Shown here piece by piece: positions 25,554 through 40,100 of a stretch of DNA of 64,000 nt. Positions within the stretch are counted from its first letter, which is position 1, and every line of letters starts with the position of its first letter. Source of the stretch: Amaranthus tricolor (taxonomy: Eukaryota; Streptophyta; Magnoliopsida; Caryophyllales; Amaranthaceae); NCBI RefSeq assembly GCF_026212465.1, contig NC_080050.1, positions 853,501 to 917,500 of the forward strand, in the 5' to 3' direction. The position numbers were made by a program, and so were the translations under genes. A model generated the notes under the pieces. It was not told the origin of the DNA and ran no database searches. It was given only the letters and a program-made list of their open reading frames with translations.

Positions 25554-28500
25554 TCAATAAACAGCAGGAATTGCGGTTTTCGAGTTATCCGGAGCTGGCA
25601 AGAGCGGACTGCACAATCTAGCTTTACCCGACTCCGCATCGTATGATGAAAATAGTTTTCTCTGTCACCAGCAATTAAAAACAATATCAAGACCAGATCA
25701 GTCATTTAAGTAAAACCATACTAACTATGACCTAAGAACTAACAACTGAATTCCGACACAAAAACTAACAACTCAATTCCGACACAAAATGGTTGCCTTA
25801 TGGCACAAATCTTTCTGCACAATGATGTTTGCCGTGGCAATTTACATATCCATGTCGAGAACTTAGAGAAGTTGATTTGGCTAGAAGACTGTCACTGGAA
25901 CTTTGTCCAAGTATCCTACCGAAAGGTCTACTAGAGATCAGGAAATATTGAAAAACTACAAATAATTACTTTTGCCCCTTCTAAATGATTGGAGAATAAA
26001 GAGATCGTTAATATATTCAACATAGTATTTGCAAAGAAAATACAGCACTAGTGAATTCATCATAGCTGCTTAATCAAATAAGCCAAAACCCCAGTAGAAC
26101 TTATCTATGAGGCCTTGGCCAATAAGCCAACAATCTCCATGATAAGTGTCACCTTTTTATCAATACCCTTCCACCACTTTCATTTAAAGTACTAGTGACA
26201 TTAATGATTTCATTTCTATCACTCCTATCATCTTCTAGCAATTGTCGATAAAAGCTTAAAAGCACCCGGAAGCCAGGAACACAATCCTAAACTTCCAAAT
26301 GATTCAACTATAAGAAGCATCCACCTCATTCCCATAACCCAAATCACTTCCCAAACCAAAATCTGTTGCAGTTTAGAGAATGTTTTGAAAACAGAGAAAA
26401 TTTAATCAAGAACATCATTAAGGATCTATTGTAAAGAATATTCACACAAAAAGGTAGAATCCAGAGACATATGTCCCTTCATGTGCAAACAATGTGCAAC
26501 ACAAAGCAGATAAAAGTGCCAGAACTGTAGTTATAAACAAATTACAACATAACCAGCAACTATATCTAACAAAGGGCACTTACATGTTCCTCAAATTCAG
26601 GGCTTAGCAGATTGACTGATAGATTTCTCATCAATAACAATGCCTGGTAAGATGGATTCTGAAGTTACAATCATTACAAAATAAAATAACCATGATGATG
26701 AAACAGAGCATGAGGTAACAGATCATACAGTTTCAACATTTATTGGGTCCATTGTCTTTAACTTCTGCAGGTGATCGCTCGAATTGGGGTCAAAGACGCT
26801 TCCAATAAAATTGTATACTTGAGCAAAATCTGGCATAACTGCTTCAAGGGAAAAGAAATTAAAACTAGTATAAATTCGGATTTTACTAGAGACAAACAGA
26901 AGACGAGTAGGATTCTGAGTATAAACATACACCATGTGAGACTACTGTAAAACAAAAGCACGACTTAAGAGCAGTTTCAAGTGCACGATGAGAAAGACAT
27001 GGAACATCCAGAGCAACATCAACATACGATAGAAGTTCTATTTCCTTACCCCACATCTATATTCTTCATACCAAACAACTCAGAACAAAGCCTTGCATAT
27101 CCTATTTGGTTATTCCTCAAAAGTTCCATCATATAACACTCCAGAAGCTAACAGCCAACTCAAACTGGAATTATACAAGGAAAAATAGAATCTAGATTTT
27201 TGCTTTCTATTTATTTTCTAATTCCCCTTCTATTCGTAATCTTTGAATAGAGGTCTAAAACGACCTACAACCAATTCATGCCAACTTTTAACTTTTAACC
27301 TTTATTCATTTATTTTTATAGTTTACAAGATGTTTAAACATAAATAATTATATTATATTTAAGAAAAAATCTCAAACGAAAGCCCCAGCCACCATCTCCC
27401 CTACCACCCAGCCAAGCCTCATCCTACCAGCAACACCATGTTCTCCACACAGTTCACCCTTCCCCAACCCGAAAAGACAGAAAAATGGAACAGAGGGTAG
27501 AGATCTCCATTTGCAGCACAAAAGAAACCTTCCGTGACAGTATACCTATTTTGGAATATGTTTCTCCTATCTACTTCCACCATGCAAAGCAGAGCAAAGT
27601 CCATAACTAAATCAACCAGTAATAATTTAATTTTTGATTGAACAATAAGAGCTAAATCAGATCCGTCACGAAAAGGTGAATGAACTTTTACTACTTTATG
27701 TAGTAACAACCCTCGAGACTTAGAGTGAGCGAGAAAACGTAATAAGCAACAGCAGAATCTAGAGGTATAAAACAAATAAAACATGATTGTGATGGCAATA
27801 GCGAGTTAGCGACTCCACATTTCGGAGTTCAGTAGTCCAACTAATACTCATGCAGAGTTCTAATAAGAGTTAAATTAATGGGTTTTGATTTGTAATCGTT
27901 TAAAATAAGAAATCTCAAATCAACACATCCACTTGAGGATGAAGAAAATTTTTTTAGAATTTTTTTATAAGTAAAAAGAAAAAAGACACATGAGCCTCTT
28001 CACCTCTTCCATCAATAAAGCAAGGCCAAAGAAACCCTAGTACTACAAAAAGCTATTGCAAGCACACCAGTGCTCGCTCGAGAAACAGAAATGTGACAAA
28101 AGAGTTAACATGAATTTAACTTGATGCTGTCCGTCTGCTCACAAGCTCTATACACCTCACGCTCAACAACTAATTCACAAATGTTACTAAAAAAGAGCAT
28201 CATTAAATTACAGACAAACAGACAATTCAAAGTCAATAAGATTGTCAAGGGATCCGGCCCCACACGACAAGTGCAGAATCAATTTAATATGCATTGCCAA
28301 GGACCAGAGAGAAATACCTTTAATGCGCTTCGCATGGTCTGTACGGCCAATAGTCCCAGCTGTTGGCCAGGTACTTCCGCTTTCATTGCTACTTGTGCAG
28401 CAAACATTAGGAGCCACAGAAGGCATTGCCAGTGCCGCATCATCTGTAGAGAAAGAAGTCACAATTTCATGTTTTCTTTCAATCAATATCTGGAAAAACC

Positions 28501-31500
28501 CTGGACTTCCTCAAATCTGTCAGGACACGTGCTTATGATTTTGTATTGTTGAGATCAGACTTTGGTATTGTTGGTGGAATTGTTGGTTTTAAAAAGTTCT
28601 ATCCTCTAAGAATTTCCATCCTCAATCCATACTACATTCTAATCTAATTTTAGATGTATAATCTTGACAACCAGAGTAATTTCCCACATTCTGATGTTCT
28701 AAAACACTATAAAAATTAGTTAAGCTCTCAAGTTCTTGTAATTAGTTGAACACTCAAGTTCTATGTATTCATTTCTCATTTAACTACCTTTTCATTATCC
28801 ACCTGTCCCTTGAGTATCCCCCTCCTTTTCCTTCCAACAACTCTTACCCTTCTCCAAGCCAACTGGAAGGAAAGTTCAACCTTCCCGCCCCACTGATCCA
28901 TACAACTCCAATCCTCGCTAGGAGAAAGTAGCTTCCATGGGGAAGGAATAGAGTGGCTCATCAAAGTAAAGAATTTAGGGGTCATAGGGCAACAAGTCAG
29001 AATTCACTAAAGTAACAACGGTGTTTATAGAAAACAACCATTTAAGTAGATCCAGAGTAGTTAAAATTGCCCAAAAAAAAATCAAACAATAGAAACAATT
29101 TGACCTTTGCTTGGGTACTTGGTAAAGAGAAGTAGAGAACTACCTCTTCTCAAGTTCAATGAATTGGCAGCTGGCATGGACCCACACGTCCAGGATGAAG
29201 TTGGTGCACTGACACTTTGATTACTGAGAGCTGATGACGGATCATGGTGGTAAACATACCCAGGCTCCAAAACTCTAACAGGTTGACTCTGATACTGCCC
29301 AGTGGGTTGATTAATAGTGGCAGCTGCAAGATCAAACATACCACGCGTTAAATTGCTAGTGCTCAAGAAAACATCGCCATTGAGAAACTGATACAAGAAA
29401 GAAGCATTCTAACCAATCTTAGAGGCCTTTTGAGGGTATGGATGAGCTGCTTTCCTCTTCGGTCGAGGAGGAGGTACTCGCTCTTTAGAGCCACTCTTCT
29501 GTACCTTGAGGAAGTACTTCTGAGCATGACTACGTATCTGTAAGAATCAAGATCCAACAGCTCATATCAGCAAAATAGGGGCTAGAAAAGGCACACTAAC
29601 TTGACTACCACCAACTGGACACTCAAAAAACAATAATAAAAATTTACAAAAAAAATCTTAGTTAATACAATGAATAACAATATTATCACCTACCAAAACC
29701 AAAGTACATAGAATACTATAAGATCATCTAGCTCATAGTTATCAGAAACCGGAATATCCTCATCGAATCTCGTTTTGGAACCTTCATTTTCGAAACTTTA
29801 GATTAATGTACTAAACCACATAAAAGCCCTTGTCTTTTCTTTTACTCTTCTTATTTTTTCCTTTTAGTCATTTTATTATCTTACCTTCTTTTAATCATTA
29901 TTATTTTTTTGTAAAATGTAATTATGCCTACGTTTCCGAAACTCTAAAATTAACGTTTCTCGTATGATCGAATTTCAGGTAACAATGATCCAGCTTGTAT
30001 ATAATGAGGAAGTGAAGAGTGAGCTATGTATTTATATGTTCTAGTGGAAGCATGGTGAAAAAAGAGTACCAAACTTCTTACTGCCCAATGCACCTGAAGA
30101 ACATCACAAACTCACCAACTCCTCCCCAGCACCCTCTCAAAAAAAAAAAAAAAAATACAAAGGACATCTACGGACTACATCCTACAATTTGTGCAGCTCG
30201 TAAAATGGTGCTAAATTTCAACCACGCATGCTGCACAATAGAACAAATTGAATACGAACCAACCAAACTAGTACGGAGAACTAGTAGACCTGTAAACTTA
30301 CATTGAAATTCACTACTTTCCAATTCCTCACTTCCCAAAAGAAATCCATAAGACTACAGTTAACAAAAGCTAGGTGGAATTACAACGCCCAAGAGTAAAA
30401 AAAAAAAACAATACACACTGCAAATGACCTTGCACTTTAAGTTAAAAAAGTCATAAACTAACAGGAAACACAACATGGACCACAATGGTGTTACCTCCAA
30501 CACTGCAACACATATTTACTAGCAGATATGACCTTCACATTTGATATTGTAATTCACTCAGCTGTTAGCCTACCAGATTATGAGCTGTAGAATAACAAAC
30601 TACACACAAATGTCAGTCCAATACTCCTTTAAACCCAAGGGTAAAAAGATAAATGAAATTTCCTATAAGGCTATAACCACCATCATCCAAAGATAACAGG
30701 AAAGACCAACTAGACTCATACACATGGACTCTATAGTCATGGAAACAAATAAGCAACCATTTGGTGCAAACTGAAGCCATATGGTCACCTTTCTGACAAG
30801 GTCTAAACTTGTTGAAGTTTCTAAAACAAACAAAAAAGAACCTTTAGTCAGTACCTGAATAACTGTCTTGGAACCAACAAATGCTTCAATCTTCTTCCAA
30901 TCACGATCAAATCTAAGGCATACAATTGGCAAAGATGGTACATTAGCATTCAAACATTAACAGACTACAAACATCTAGCTTGCATTTTTAAAGTGAACTG
31001 CAACTACTTTGACTGTTCTGAAGCAAGCTAAATCCTAATCTCAACCTGTTTCATTAGAAACAATGGCAAATCTTACACTGGGACCACTGTCACATGACTC
31101 AATAATCTCCTTATGTATCGCGAATCAAAATAAGCAAATTATGGTCGATTTTAAGTACATTGTGAGCAAATCGCAAATTCAAAAAGCGTAATGTTACACT
31201 GATTGGGACTAAGGGAGCTCCCCCCTACTTTGTGCAATAGAAGTATGTGACTTGGTGGTTAGACTTAAGAGTATACTTGAGTTCGATACTCTGGCTCCCT
31301 AGTTTTTTATTTTAGATAATATTTTGCTCAAAAATTGCCACTAGTTGAGACAACTAGGACAATAACAAGACAGACAACCAGGCTTAATGATAAGATACTT
31401 GCCAACAAAAACCAAAAAATGCAACAATGTCGAAACCATTTATGGGATCCGCTACATGATTCGAAACGAATCAGAAAAGAAAAGAAAATCATTGTTGACA

Positions 31501-33500
31501 AAGAAAAGAACACTAATGACTAACATTCTTCTAGAAATATCTAGAAAAAGAAATATCATATTGTTGAATAGGTTGCTCTCCCATCAAAATGATTTCTAAT
31601 AATCCAACAATGAAAGGAATTCATTGCTTCTCTAGATACAATGGTATTCATGTGTTCGTACACAGAAACACCCCATGAACAAGCAAGATCAGAGCATATG
31701 GGACACCATGACCATAAAGGCACAAACAAATATTGATTACAACACAAATCTCAGCTGTATTGACAAGAGCTCAGGATTTTGTGACAGCTCTTTGGTGATC
31801 CATCTAATTGCTGAAAGAAGATGAAGGCCAAGCCGTAAATAAATAAAATAATGTCGACCATCAAGTCTATATTGATGGTTCGATTATAACCATACAATTA
31901 AGTTCCTCGTAGTCCGTATAAACTCCCCACATCCTTATGAGTTTGCTAAATTAAGTAGATATTGATCAATGTCTTTCATCACATTTTGTAGGCCTTAGGC
32001 AAAATTATTGATATGGCCATCCCTATAGAAGATTGATTCTAGTTTTTAATAAATTTTTGAAAAAAATAATAGAGACGAGTCCCTTTATTTTATAATTATC
32101 AATATACGGGTAGACATATCATATAAGACTTAATTGATAATATTAAAATAAATAAAATATCATATAAATGTCAAATTTGTCAATGGTTCATACTTCATAC
32201 TTGTGGTATATGGTCACCCTTGAATGTCTTGCATATTTCTTGATTTAATAAATATTATACTAGGTCTTAGCATAGGTCATCCTAAATAATATAATTTTAG
32301 TTTACACAACAAAATAAATAAAATTTAGAAGGTTTATTTGAAAAGTATTTGTTGGAAATTTTAATTCGTTTTAGAACCACATTCAAATTAATTGTTACTT
32401 CTGTTAATTCACGCTTATAGATAACATTTATTTCATTTATAGCCTTATTTTTAGGCTAATCATCAACCACTTAGATACTACTTATGCCAATTCACACTTA
32501 ATAGTTATTTGTTGAAATAAATAATTTCCTTCGAGATTCATCTTCTTCCTCATCTCTCTCATCTCTCAGACATGACTTCTTTCTAAGAACATGTCTATCG
32601 TAGACTCAGGATTACAATGAAATTAGGCCTTCTATGTATTTTATACCTCGGGCAGTAGCACTCCTTGCCTAACCCGGGGAAAGGCCTGACCTCTTCGTCA
32701 CCATACACATCCAAACCCAGCATTGTGTCATCAACTACTCTAACTCAAATCGAATAGCTACAGCAGTGATAAGCTCTAGCACATTCTCCACTATCATAAC
32801 TATAACAATGATAAACCCCTTCAATATCTAAATTTCAATTCTAGGTTCTTTTGTATCAACAATCAACATTATATACTACGATCTCTAATTAAACATCTTC
32901 TAATCCTACTTAAACTCGAACAAATTTATTATAAAAACCAGCATTAAAGTCGGAAAAGGGATTGCAACCTAATCAAGATCAATCCACGATCTTGCAATAA
33001 TAATTAACCAATTCACCTAACCGAAAAAAATGCAGATAAATAAACACAAGATCGCATGAATTTCGCTTGAAGAAGTTTAACAGAGCTCAAGGAACAATAT
33101 TACCAGTCCAATCTAGAACCCAACCAGTTTGCATAAATAAATCAAAAACTATATCACTTCAAAATAAAATCAATATATTACCAACTCAACACAATACATA
33201 AACCCTAAGTCACCGCAAATTAACAGAAACTTCACTCAAGATTAGGTGAAAAACTCACAATTGAAGAGCTTCTAGAAACTTGTCGTGTTCTTGCTCAGTC
33301 CAGCTTTCTCTAGACTTAGTGATCGTATACGGCTTCCTCACTTTCTTACAATGATCATCCATCGGTGGAACACCAACTCCACCAACGGAAACCGGAGAAC
33401 TAACCGGAGGAAGAGAGTTGACTCCAGGAAGTGGCATACCAGATGCAAAATCCAAATGAAATTCTCCCGATTGTGTAGGGTTTGGATTCACCGACACCAT
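25554..33500 (-). CDS. REVEILLE-type SHAQKYF MYB transcription factor (RVE8/RVE3 clade)
   Basis: Eight exons join in frame to give 335 residues: 33259..33500, 30855..30912, 29414..29537, 29144..29323, 28318..28443, 26729..26838, 26584..26643 and 25554..25661. A single MYB repeat spans residues ~62-112 ([18 protein letters not shown], then [17 protein letters not shown]) with the SHAQKYF signature at 103-109. A Pro-rich [17 protein letters not shown] follows. The C-terminus has the LCL-type segment [20 protein letters not shown] and [17 protein letters not shown], which marks the RVE4/6/8 and RVE3/5 group. Members bind the evening element and activate evening-phased clock genes. The conserved gene order suggests the RVE3/RVE5 lineage, so I leave the symbol blank. 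A TATA box lies 108 bases upstream of the ATG. The 90-bp intron 3 is inferred from frame closure. Confidence 0.92.
31205..31320 (+). mobile_element. Possible tRNA-derived SINE remnant
   Basis: TGACTTGGTGGTTAGAC resembles a polymerase III A-box. GAGTTCGATACTC, about 35 bases later, resembles a B-box. The segment begins and ends with GGGAGCTCCC/CTGGCTCCC and is followed by TTTTTT. It lies in RVE intron 1. It is not a functional tRNA because no cloverleaf forms. Confidence 0.3.
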
Positions 33501-33607
33501 AACAAAGGTTGAATCAACAACTTGTTGTGAAATTGTGTGTGTTTTATCGATTTTTCTGGAGAATTCAAAGAATAAGTCTTGGAAAGTAAGTAAAGAATTT
33601 CGAGTGG

Positions 33608-33613
33608 TTTATA
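33608..33613 (-). promoter_or_regulatory. Putative TATA box of RVE-like gene
   Basis: TATAAA on the minus strand (context CCTTTATAAACC), 108 bases upstream of the start codon. I saw no obvious evening element AAAATATCT nearby. Confidence 0.45.
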
Positions 33614-36600
33614 AAGGGAATTATAATCGGTTACCGGCTAAGGTATTAACCGCCTTTTGTTTTTTCTTTTTTCTTTTTTTTTTTAAATACATTTTTTTAT
33701 AAAATTTAATTTAATTTTTTTTGTGTTGTGTGAGTGAGTGGGGCTAAGGAAAATTAAGATTGAAAAAGCAACGTGTCATAATGTGGGTAGTCTAATTTTG
33801 TGCCCTTTTTAATATGCGGGAAATGACTGTTATTTATTTGGATTATCAGATTAATTTTAAAAAGATAGATTGAATTGTTTTAAAATTATATTTTGTGTTT
33901 ATGTTGTTTTTGACAAAATTCTAAATCAATTTTTAAAGTCCATTTAACTCTATAAGTTTTAACGTTTTGAAAATAGTAATTTACACCACTAAAAGTTATT
34001 TTATCAAATGATGACATTTTTATGTAAAGTCGTGTTTATGTCTCATTAACAAAACTACTTAAACAGATACGCCGCACACACATCCTATGTAGTATTCAAT
34101 GACGAAGCTAAATGCTTTCTGAATATTATAATTTGTAGCATTCTAAAATAAAAAAATAACATTTGTTTCTATATGCTTTTTTTCAAAAAATTATAGTTCA
34201 ACAGGTACCGTAACCATTACTTATCTTGAGCATTTTTAATTTACACACTTAGATAGTTAAATATTTAACAATTATAGTTGTATAGTCGTAACTACCAACG
34301 AGTGCAGCTTTTTTACGGTTAACATCAACAAACAATTACACACACTGTTTGAGTATAGAATATGCTTTGAAAACTATGCTAAAACAAATGGGAACATCAA
34401 AGGGGCATGAAGTAAATTAATATAAATCAAGAGTAAAATCTTCTAATAAGAGTTTAGAAGTATAATTGGGTCTTGTCTTAGTTGAATTAAGTAGTACTAT
34501 TCTAGTTAAGGTCTTAGGTTTGATCCTCATCGGGCTCGCATCTTGCTTTCACAACCTATTATCGTAGGCTATTTTTATGTTTTACCCTTTAGAGTGGTAG
34601 TTCGATGCTACTCTACCCTTTTGAGATTGTTTCTAATAATGACATTTCTCTTACAACAGGTTACATCGGTAGAGTAGGTCATGGTTAATGGTCGGGTCCA
34701 ATTAAACTCAGACCCGTTACTTTTCGATGGACTCATATTCAAACTTTAACCCTTAGTGTATGAAAATTTTGGATTAGAACTCAGATCCGCGGATCTTAAT
34801 TTAATAATTTAAATTTAACATTTTTACATTTTAAAGGTTTTAGTACTAAAATATGTATATAGGTCGTATTTAATTCTATTGTGAGTTCAAACAAATATAT
34901 AAATTGGTTTCAAACGAATTTAAAATTTAAAATTAGGTTTTGTTATAGGCCGAGTCTAGTACGAATCCAACGCATTTGAGACGGGTGTAGCAAGTTTGTG
35001 TTATAAACAGGTCAAAAGAGAGGGTGTGTGGTTTAGGTCTAAAGACTCTAGATTTAGGCCCATACCCATTTATTTTTTAAACTCTAAATCGATTTCATAT
35101 CCGCTTGTCTCAACAAATTGAACACAGACCTTATGAATCCAGATGAGTTCAATACAACTTTGAACTCATAACTATCAGTACATATCAATAGCAATTTCAA
35201 AGGAATAAGTAAACTATAGTATATAGCTATATGTGACTATGCGAGTGTCTCAATATAATCATTCTTTTCATACGTCTTGTAGGTTAAAGTAGTGCGTGAT
35301 GAGAGCATTATCATAATTTAAACGTAGATGTTATAATCGAATTTTAATTTGATTCGATATAAAAAATGGATTGACAATTATATAAAAATTAATATGGATG
35401 CAAGATCTGATTTTAAATTAATCTGAAACATTTGAGTTAAAATGATGAAATCGAGCCGATAACCTAAATGAACACCTCAAACAGAGTAGTACTTTATAAG
35501 ATTAGATTTGTTTAGTGTTTAATGATGATTAATGAGCTTCACATGCGTAGTTTGTGAATCTGTAGTACAAGGAAACATCTTTTCCAACCAATTGATGAAA
35601 ATGACCTATGACAACGAGATCAACAATAAATTTAAGTTTATTATGTAAATAGACAGTAATCTCTTTTGAGTTTTTTAGAAACCTAATAATTCCTTATTAA
35701 AAATGTACATCTACAATAGAGTAACAATCGATCAAATACATAACAATTTTAATCATACAAATTTGAAATTTCTATGTTATGAAATGTCACAATTATCATA
35801 AAGGAGATTTAACATTGAAGTATTCCCTTTATCACATTGTTGTTTAATACAGCCTCCTCCGAGGGGGTTTTTAGATCTAGTGTGGTTTTGAAATAAAGAT
35901 AAGTTTGATATTAATGATTGTATTAACAGAACTGATACTCGTGATGATGCCATATACCTTTTTATCATCGAATTGATAACAAGACTCCAAACTCTCACCA
36001 TAAGAGACTTTAAAATCCAATATATGGATAAATCGAATCTAATAAATGGATAGAATAACTCGATAGAATAACTCTATATCTATTATATAAAGAAATGGAT
36101 TTTATTTGTAACTAGAAATGGAAAAAGCAAAAATAAAGAGATTAGGGAGTTCACCATCAACCATAAGGTCGATTGTAGCCCCAAAGTCAACGATGGAGGC
36201 TAGAATTTTTTAGCGAAAAAAGAATGAGAGACTTCATGTCTGAGTTTGTCTCCTTTTAACTATTTTTTGTAAGATTTATTCGAGTTAATTGAGATATGAA
36301 AATTTCATGGTCTATATTAATTGTGTGATAATATAGTAGTTATAATAAACAAAATTATATAGTCTAAACTCTAAATATACTTCTACTTCTTTTAACTTTT
36401 TAGTTGTTAGGACATATAAAGCTGAAATATGTGAGCTATTGTCTTCTCAAAATAAATTAAATTCATGTTAGAAAAAAGAAAACAAGTATTTAATTATATA
36501 TTGATAATATTTTAGCAAATGGTTGATAATTAGAGTTAAACATCTAAAATGTATAATTGAAAAATAAAAGAGATTGAGGATAAGTAATTTAATAGGCAAG

Positions 36601-37116
36601 AAAATCCTTGCAAAATAGAAGACAATTGTATAATGATTTGTAGTGTTTATAAGAGATTACAACATTAAACCCACCCATAAAAGCACAAGCATTCTCACGA
36701 AAAACCTCACCTGACTTTCGTAGCTCTCGAATCGCCCAATAATCGGTCTTCACCGAAAAACCAAACCGCAAACCGAATATTCAGCACTCACTTTCACATC
36801 GTATATGTAAACTTAGAGCCTTGTAATTTGCAACTGTAAGGATTCTGTAATAGAACAATGCTATGAGTCTAATAACAAAAAGAAGGTAAATTTCATTCCT
36901 TTCCCAAGATAAGAATGGGATCACCAACAAGAGTTAAAAGGACCAAAAAGAAGGGAAAAAACAAACATAATACACAACTACATAAAAGTAACTGCAGATG
37001 GAGTAAATAACACTGAAAGATTTTACACAATTTAAGCCATTTTTGGAATCGTAAGCAACCTACAAACTGAATAATTCAGAAACCAATATTTCATTGGTTT
37101 TAATCGTCTCTGCAAC
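33614..37116. other. Intergenic region without recognised gene
   Basis: 3.5 kb of AT-rich DNA holding the RVE-like promoter on the left and the ANGUSTIFOLIA 3' UTR on the right. Short T-rich tracts occur at 33660..33720. Short open frames here (for example 36589..36771) resemble no family I know and are probably chance. Confidence 0.5.
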
Positions 37117-40100
37117 CTACTCAAGCCAACGCAAAACTCCATCGTCTGCAACGGTAGCCAAAACTTCAATTCGGACATCCAAAACGGCCTGAAAAGAGAG
37201 GAAAGGCTATCAGAAGGATGAAATGATCTTGAACTATTAAAAGTCTTGGACAAATCATTAAGGATACACCAACATATTAGACTATGAAAGCATGTTCATT
37301 CTCCAGGTTGCCCAGCATGGCTTCCTGATCTAGCAAAGTTTGTAAATTCATAATCTCAACTGTCAATCTACTTCTCTTGGTAATTGATGACAGTTTCCTA
37401 AACCTTCTTGCTCTAGGAATCTATATCACATGCCTAAATTTCGAAACGGGAAAAGATTTAATGTTATAGCTCCCTCAATCTTCAACCTAAAATGTGGTCT
37501 CCCAATGTACACACAGTTTTCACAAACCCTAAACCCGAATCGGCAAGTCCACACTCAATGTAGAGCTCAAAATACCACATAAAGCTAGCTGTATCAGAAA
37601 CAAGATTCACAGTTACACTCTCTTCTGCATCCAAACTGCCCATTCTATCCAAGCAAAACTGCACTGATGCATCAATTCAAACAGGAATATTAAGCCAGCA
37701 CCAATTTTACTTGAAGAAACCCATGAGGAGTCCGGCAATCTATCACTATGCTAGTCCAGCAGGTACTTGACTGACGGTTAATATAAAGCAGTTGTCCTTA
37801 ATATCAAAATTCTTACCGAGTTACTGAGAGATTACTAATAAAGATAGCAGAGCCTCAAAACAAGAGCAAGATCTGGTAAGTGGGAGGATTATTACGAACT
37901 TGTAAACATCAATCCTTAAAACAAATGTTGTAAACATCAATCCTTAAAACAAATGTTGTAAACATCAACAGTAGAATTCTGTCCAATTTTTTTAAAACTC
38001 CCATTGGATAACTTACCTTGAATAGCTTCGACACTTGCCACATATTTTTCTCATGGTCTCATTGAATGATCAAGGAGTATCAAAGCTATCCAAGGTTAAG
38101 AACAATACATAGAAGGCAACAGAAAACTAGAGCCAAGATTTTTTTTAATGTCAAAAAGATACAGCGTGAATTTTACTTTTATGAATGAGTGTATGCAAAA
38201 ACCAAGAACTAGGACACTGAGTTATAACTTATAAGCGTAGATCTCATGCAATAATGTAAATAAAGTATATTATAAAAAGGACTAGAGGGGAAGATAAAGA
38301 AAAAGAATTGGTGGCAAAGAGAGCAGAATCGTAAAATGCAGATGGAAAGGAAGATATATTACCCAATTGTGAGGAATAAATATTCCCCAACCACCCCTTT
38401 AGAGTTAATATTTCCTCTAGCTCCAAACATTTTGTTCTCATTGCCACAATTTAATGTTCTTTATGTCCACCTCTAATCACATAATTTTTAAAGTTTTTAT
38501 TTATTTTCCCCATAAATACATCACTACCATTCCAAACATGCTCTCCCATAGTATTCATTGCATGGTGAAATCCATGTATTTAACAACTGTAAGAAAGTGA
38601 AAAAAATACCTGTGTATTTCTACAGTTAACCAGCCTACAATCCTCCAAGGGACCTTCTAATGACCAACTCTCCCATACATCAAAGCTGTGGCTAGCAAAT
38701 ACAAATTCCATCCTTCTATTTATCTGTAAAATCAAAATAACTCGATGAGATGCAACTTGCATCGAAGATTGACAATATAAAATTAACAGCAAGAGACCAA
38801 CAATACATTATCTCACTAGATAAAAACTTTTCTCCAATAGATCTAACAAAGCAATAACAGATTGCCCAAATGAACAAAAAAAGAGGGTAATATAAGCAAT
38901 TAAAAAGCGATTAAACAAGACCATATCACCAGACAACTAAAAAAGTAACCCTTTTAGGTATCACAAAAACCAATATGATTTACACATTGATATCTTGCTA
39001 TGACCCATTTAAAAACACAATAAGTTCACCGTCAATAATTGTGTTCACAGAACTTAGACTTAGTTAATAGTCTATTTGTCTCCGAGTGTTTGCCATGTTG
39101 AACAACTACAACTCATAAAAGATGGGCCATGTAGATAAAACTCTCATGACAAAGAATATTTTGTATCACATTGTTTCTTCACCAATTTTGTAAACATAGT
39201 AACACAACGAAAGAGAAACTAACACAAACATAAAGTCCCTAAAAAGTTACAATTTATAAATTACCCCACCAGATTATGACCTTGTAAATTGAACATAAAG
39301 TCCCTCGACAGCTGCAATCTCACCTTTATGTGGTTAAATTTGTTGGGCAGAGGGGTCACAGGGTCACCCGGGGGGCGGGTTCGAAAGGGGAAGGGGCAAG
39401 GGTGGTTGGGCGTTGGAGGGAGTTTGATAGGGTAGGGTTTTCAAAAGAGGAAGGGGCTGTGGAGGGTGGTTTCAAGGCAAGGTGTTTTCTTTTTATTAAT
39501 TTTTTTTAAATTATGTTTCTGTTTCTGTTTCATTTTTGTTTGTTTTAGAATAAAAATAGAAAGAAAAGGTATCTGGGTCATTTAGATCTTTCAAGAAAAT
39601 GTGATGCAAGGTCGGATCTTTAGAAGATAAATTAAAGGCCGAACCTTTGAAAGATAACCACATAAAGGTGGGACTTTTAGAGTCAAATTTTCCTTTAAAA
39701 AATGATGAGCAAAATCCTCTTTCATTCCTACTCCTAGCTCCTTTCTTTCATCACAATCTATATTTTATTTATAGGATAAAAATCCTTTTTTTTCCTTTCA
39801 ATTAAAAACCTAATATTGTTTCTCCTCTAGAGAACGGTCACATTCCATTAAAAAGAAAAATTGTTGCAAGAAATTCATAATAAATTCAAGTTGCACAAAT
39901 TTGAAAGTTGTTACAACGGTGTAATATTCTATAATAAACAAGTGAAAACTAGAAGTAAAATGCATTCAAGTCTCAATTTGAAATCCAAAAGTTGTATCAA
40001 GAAGAACCATTCGTTGAAATGAACCAAAAATGGCCTCATAATAAATGACATGAACCAGTTGTTGCAACAAATTTGAAATAACTTCAAGTTGCAAAAATTT

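Noticed and set aside
34500..34560. B-box-like GGTTTGATCCTC suggesting a second SINE or tRNA
   Set aside because: No A-box at proper spacing and no cloverleaf; too weak to call.
36589..36771. Possible short gene downstream of ANGUSTIFOLIA
   Set aside because: 60 codons with no recognisable family and no support; likely UTR or intergenic chance frame.
37482..37664. Open frame in ANGUSTIFOLIA intron 6 that could be an extra exon
   Set aside because: The exons on either side join in frame and match the family without it; no family similarity seen.
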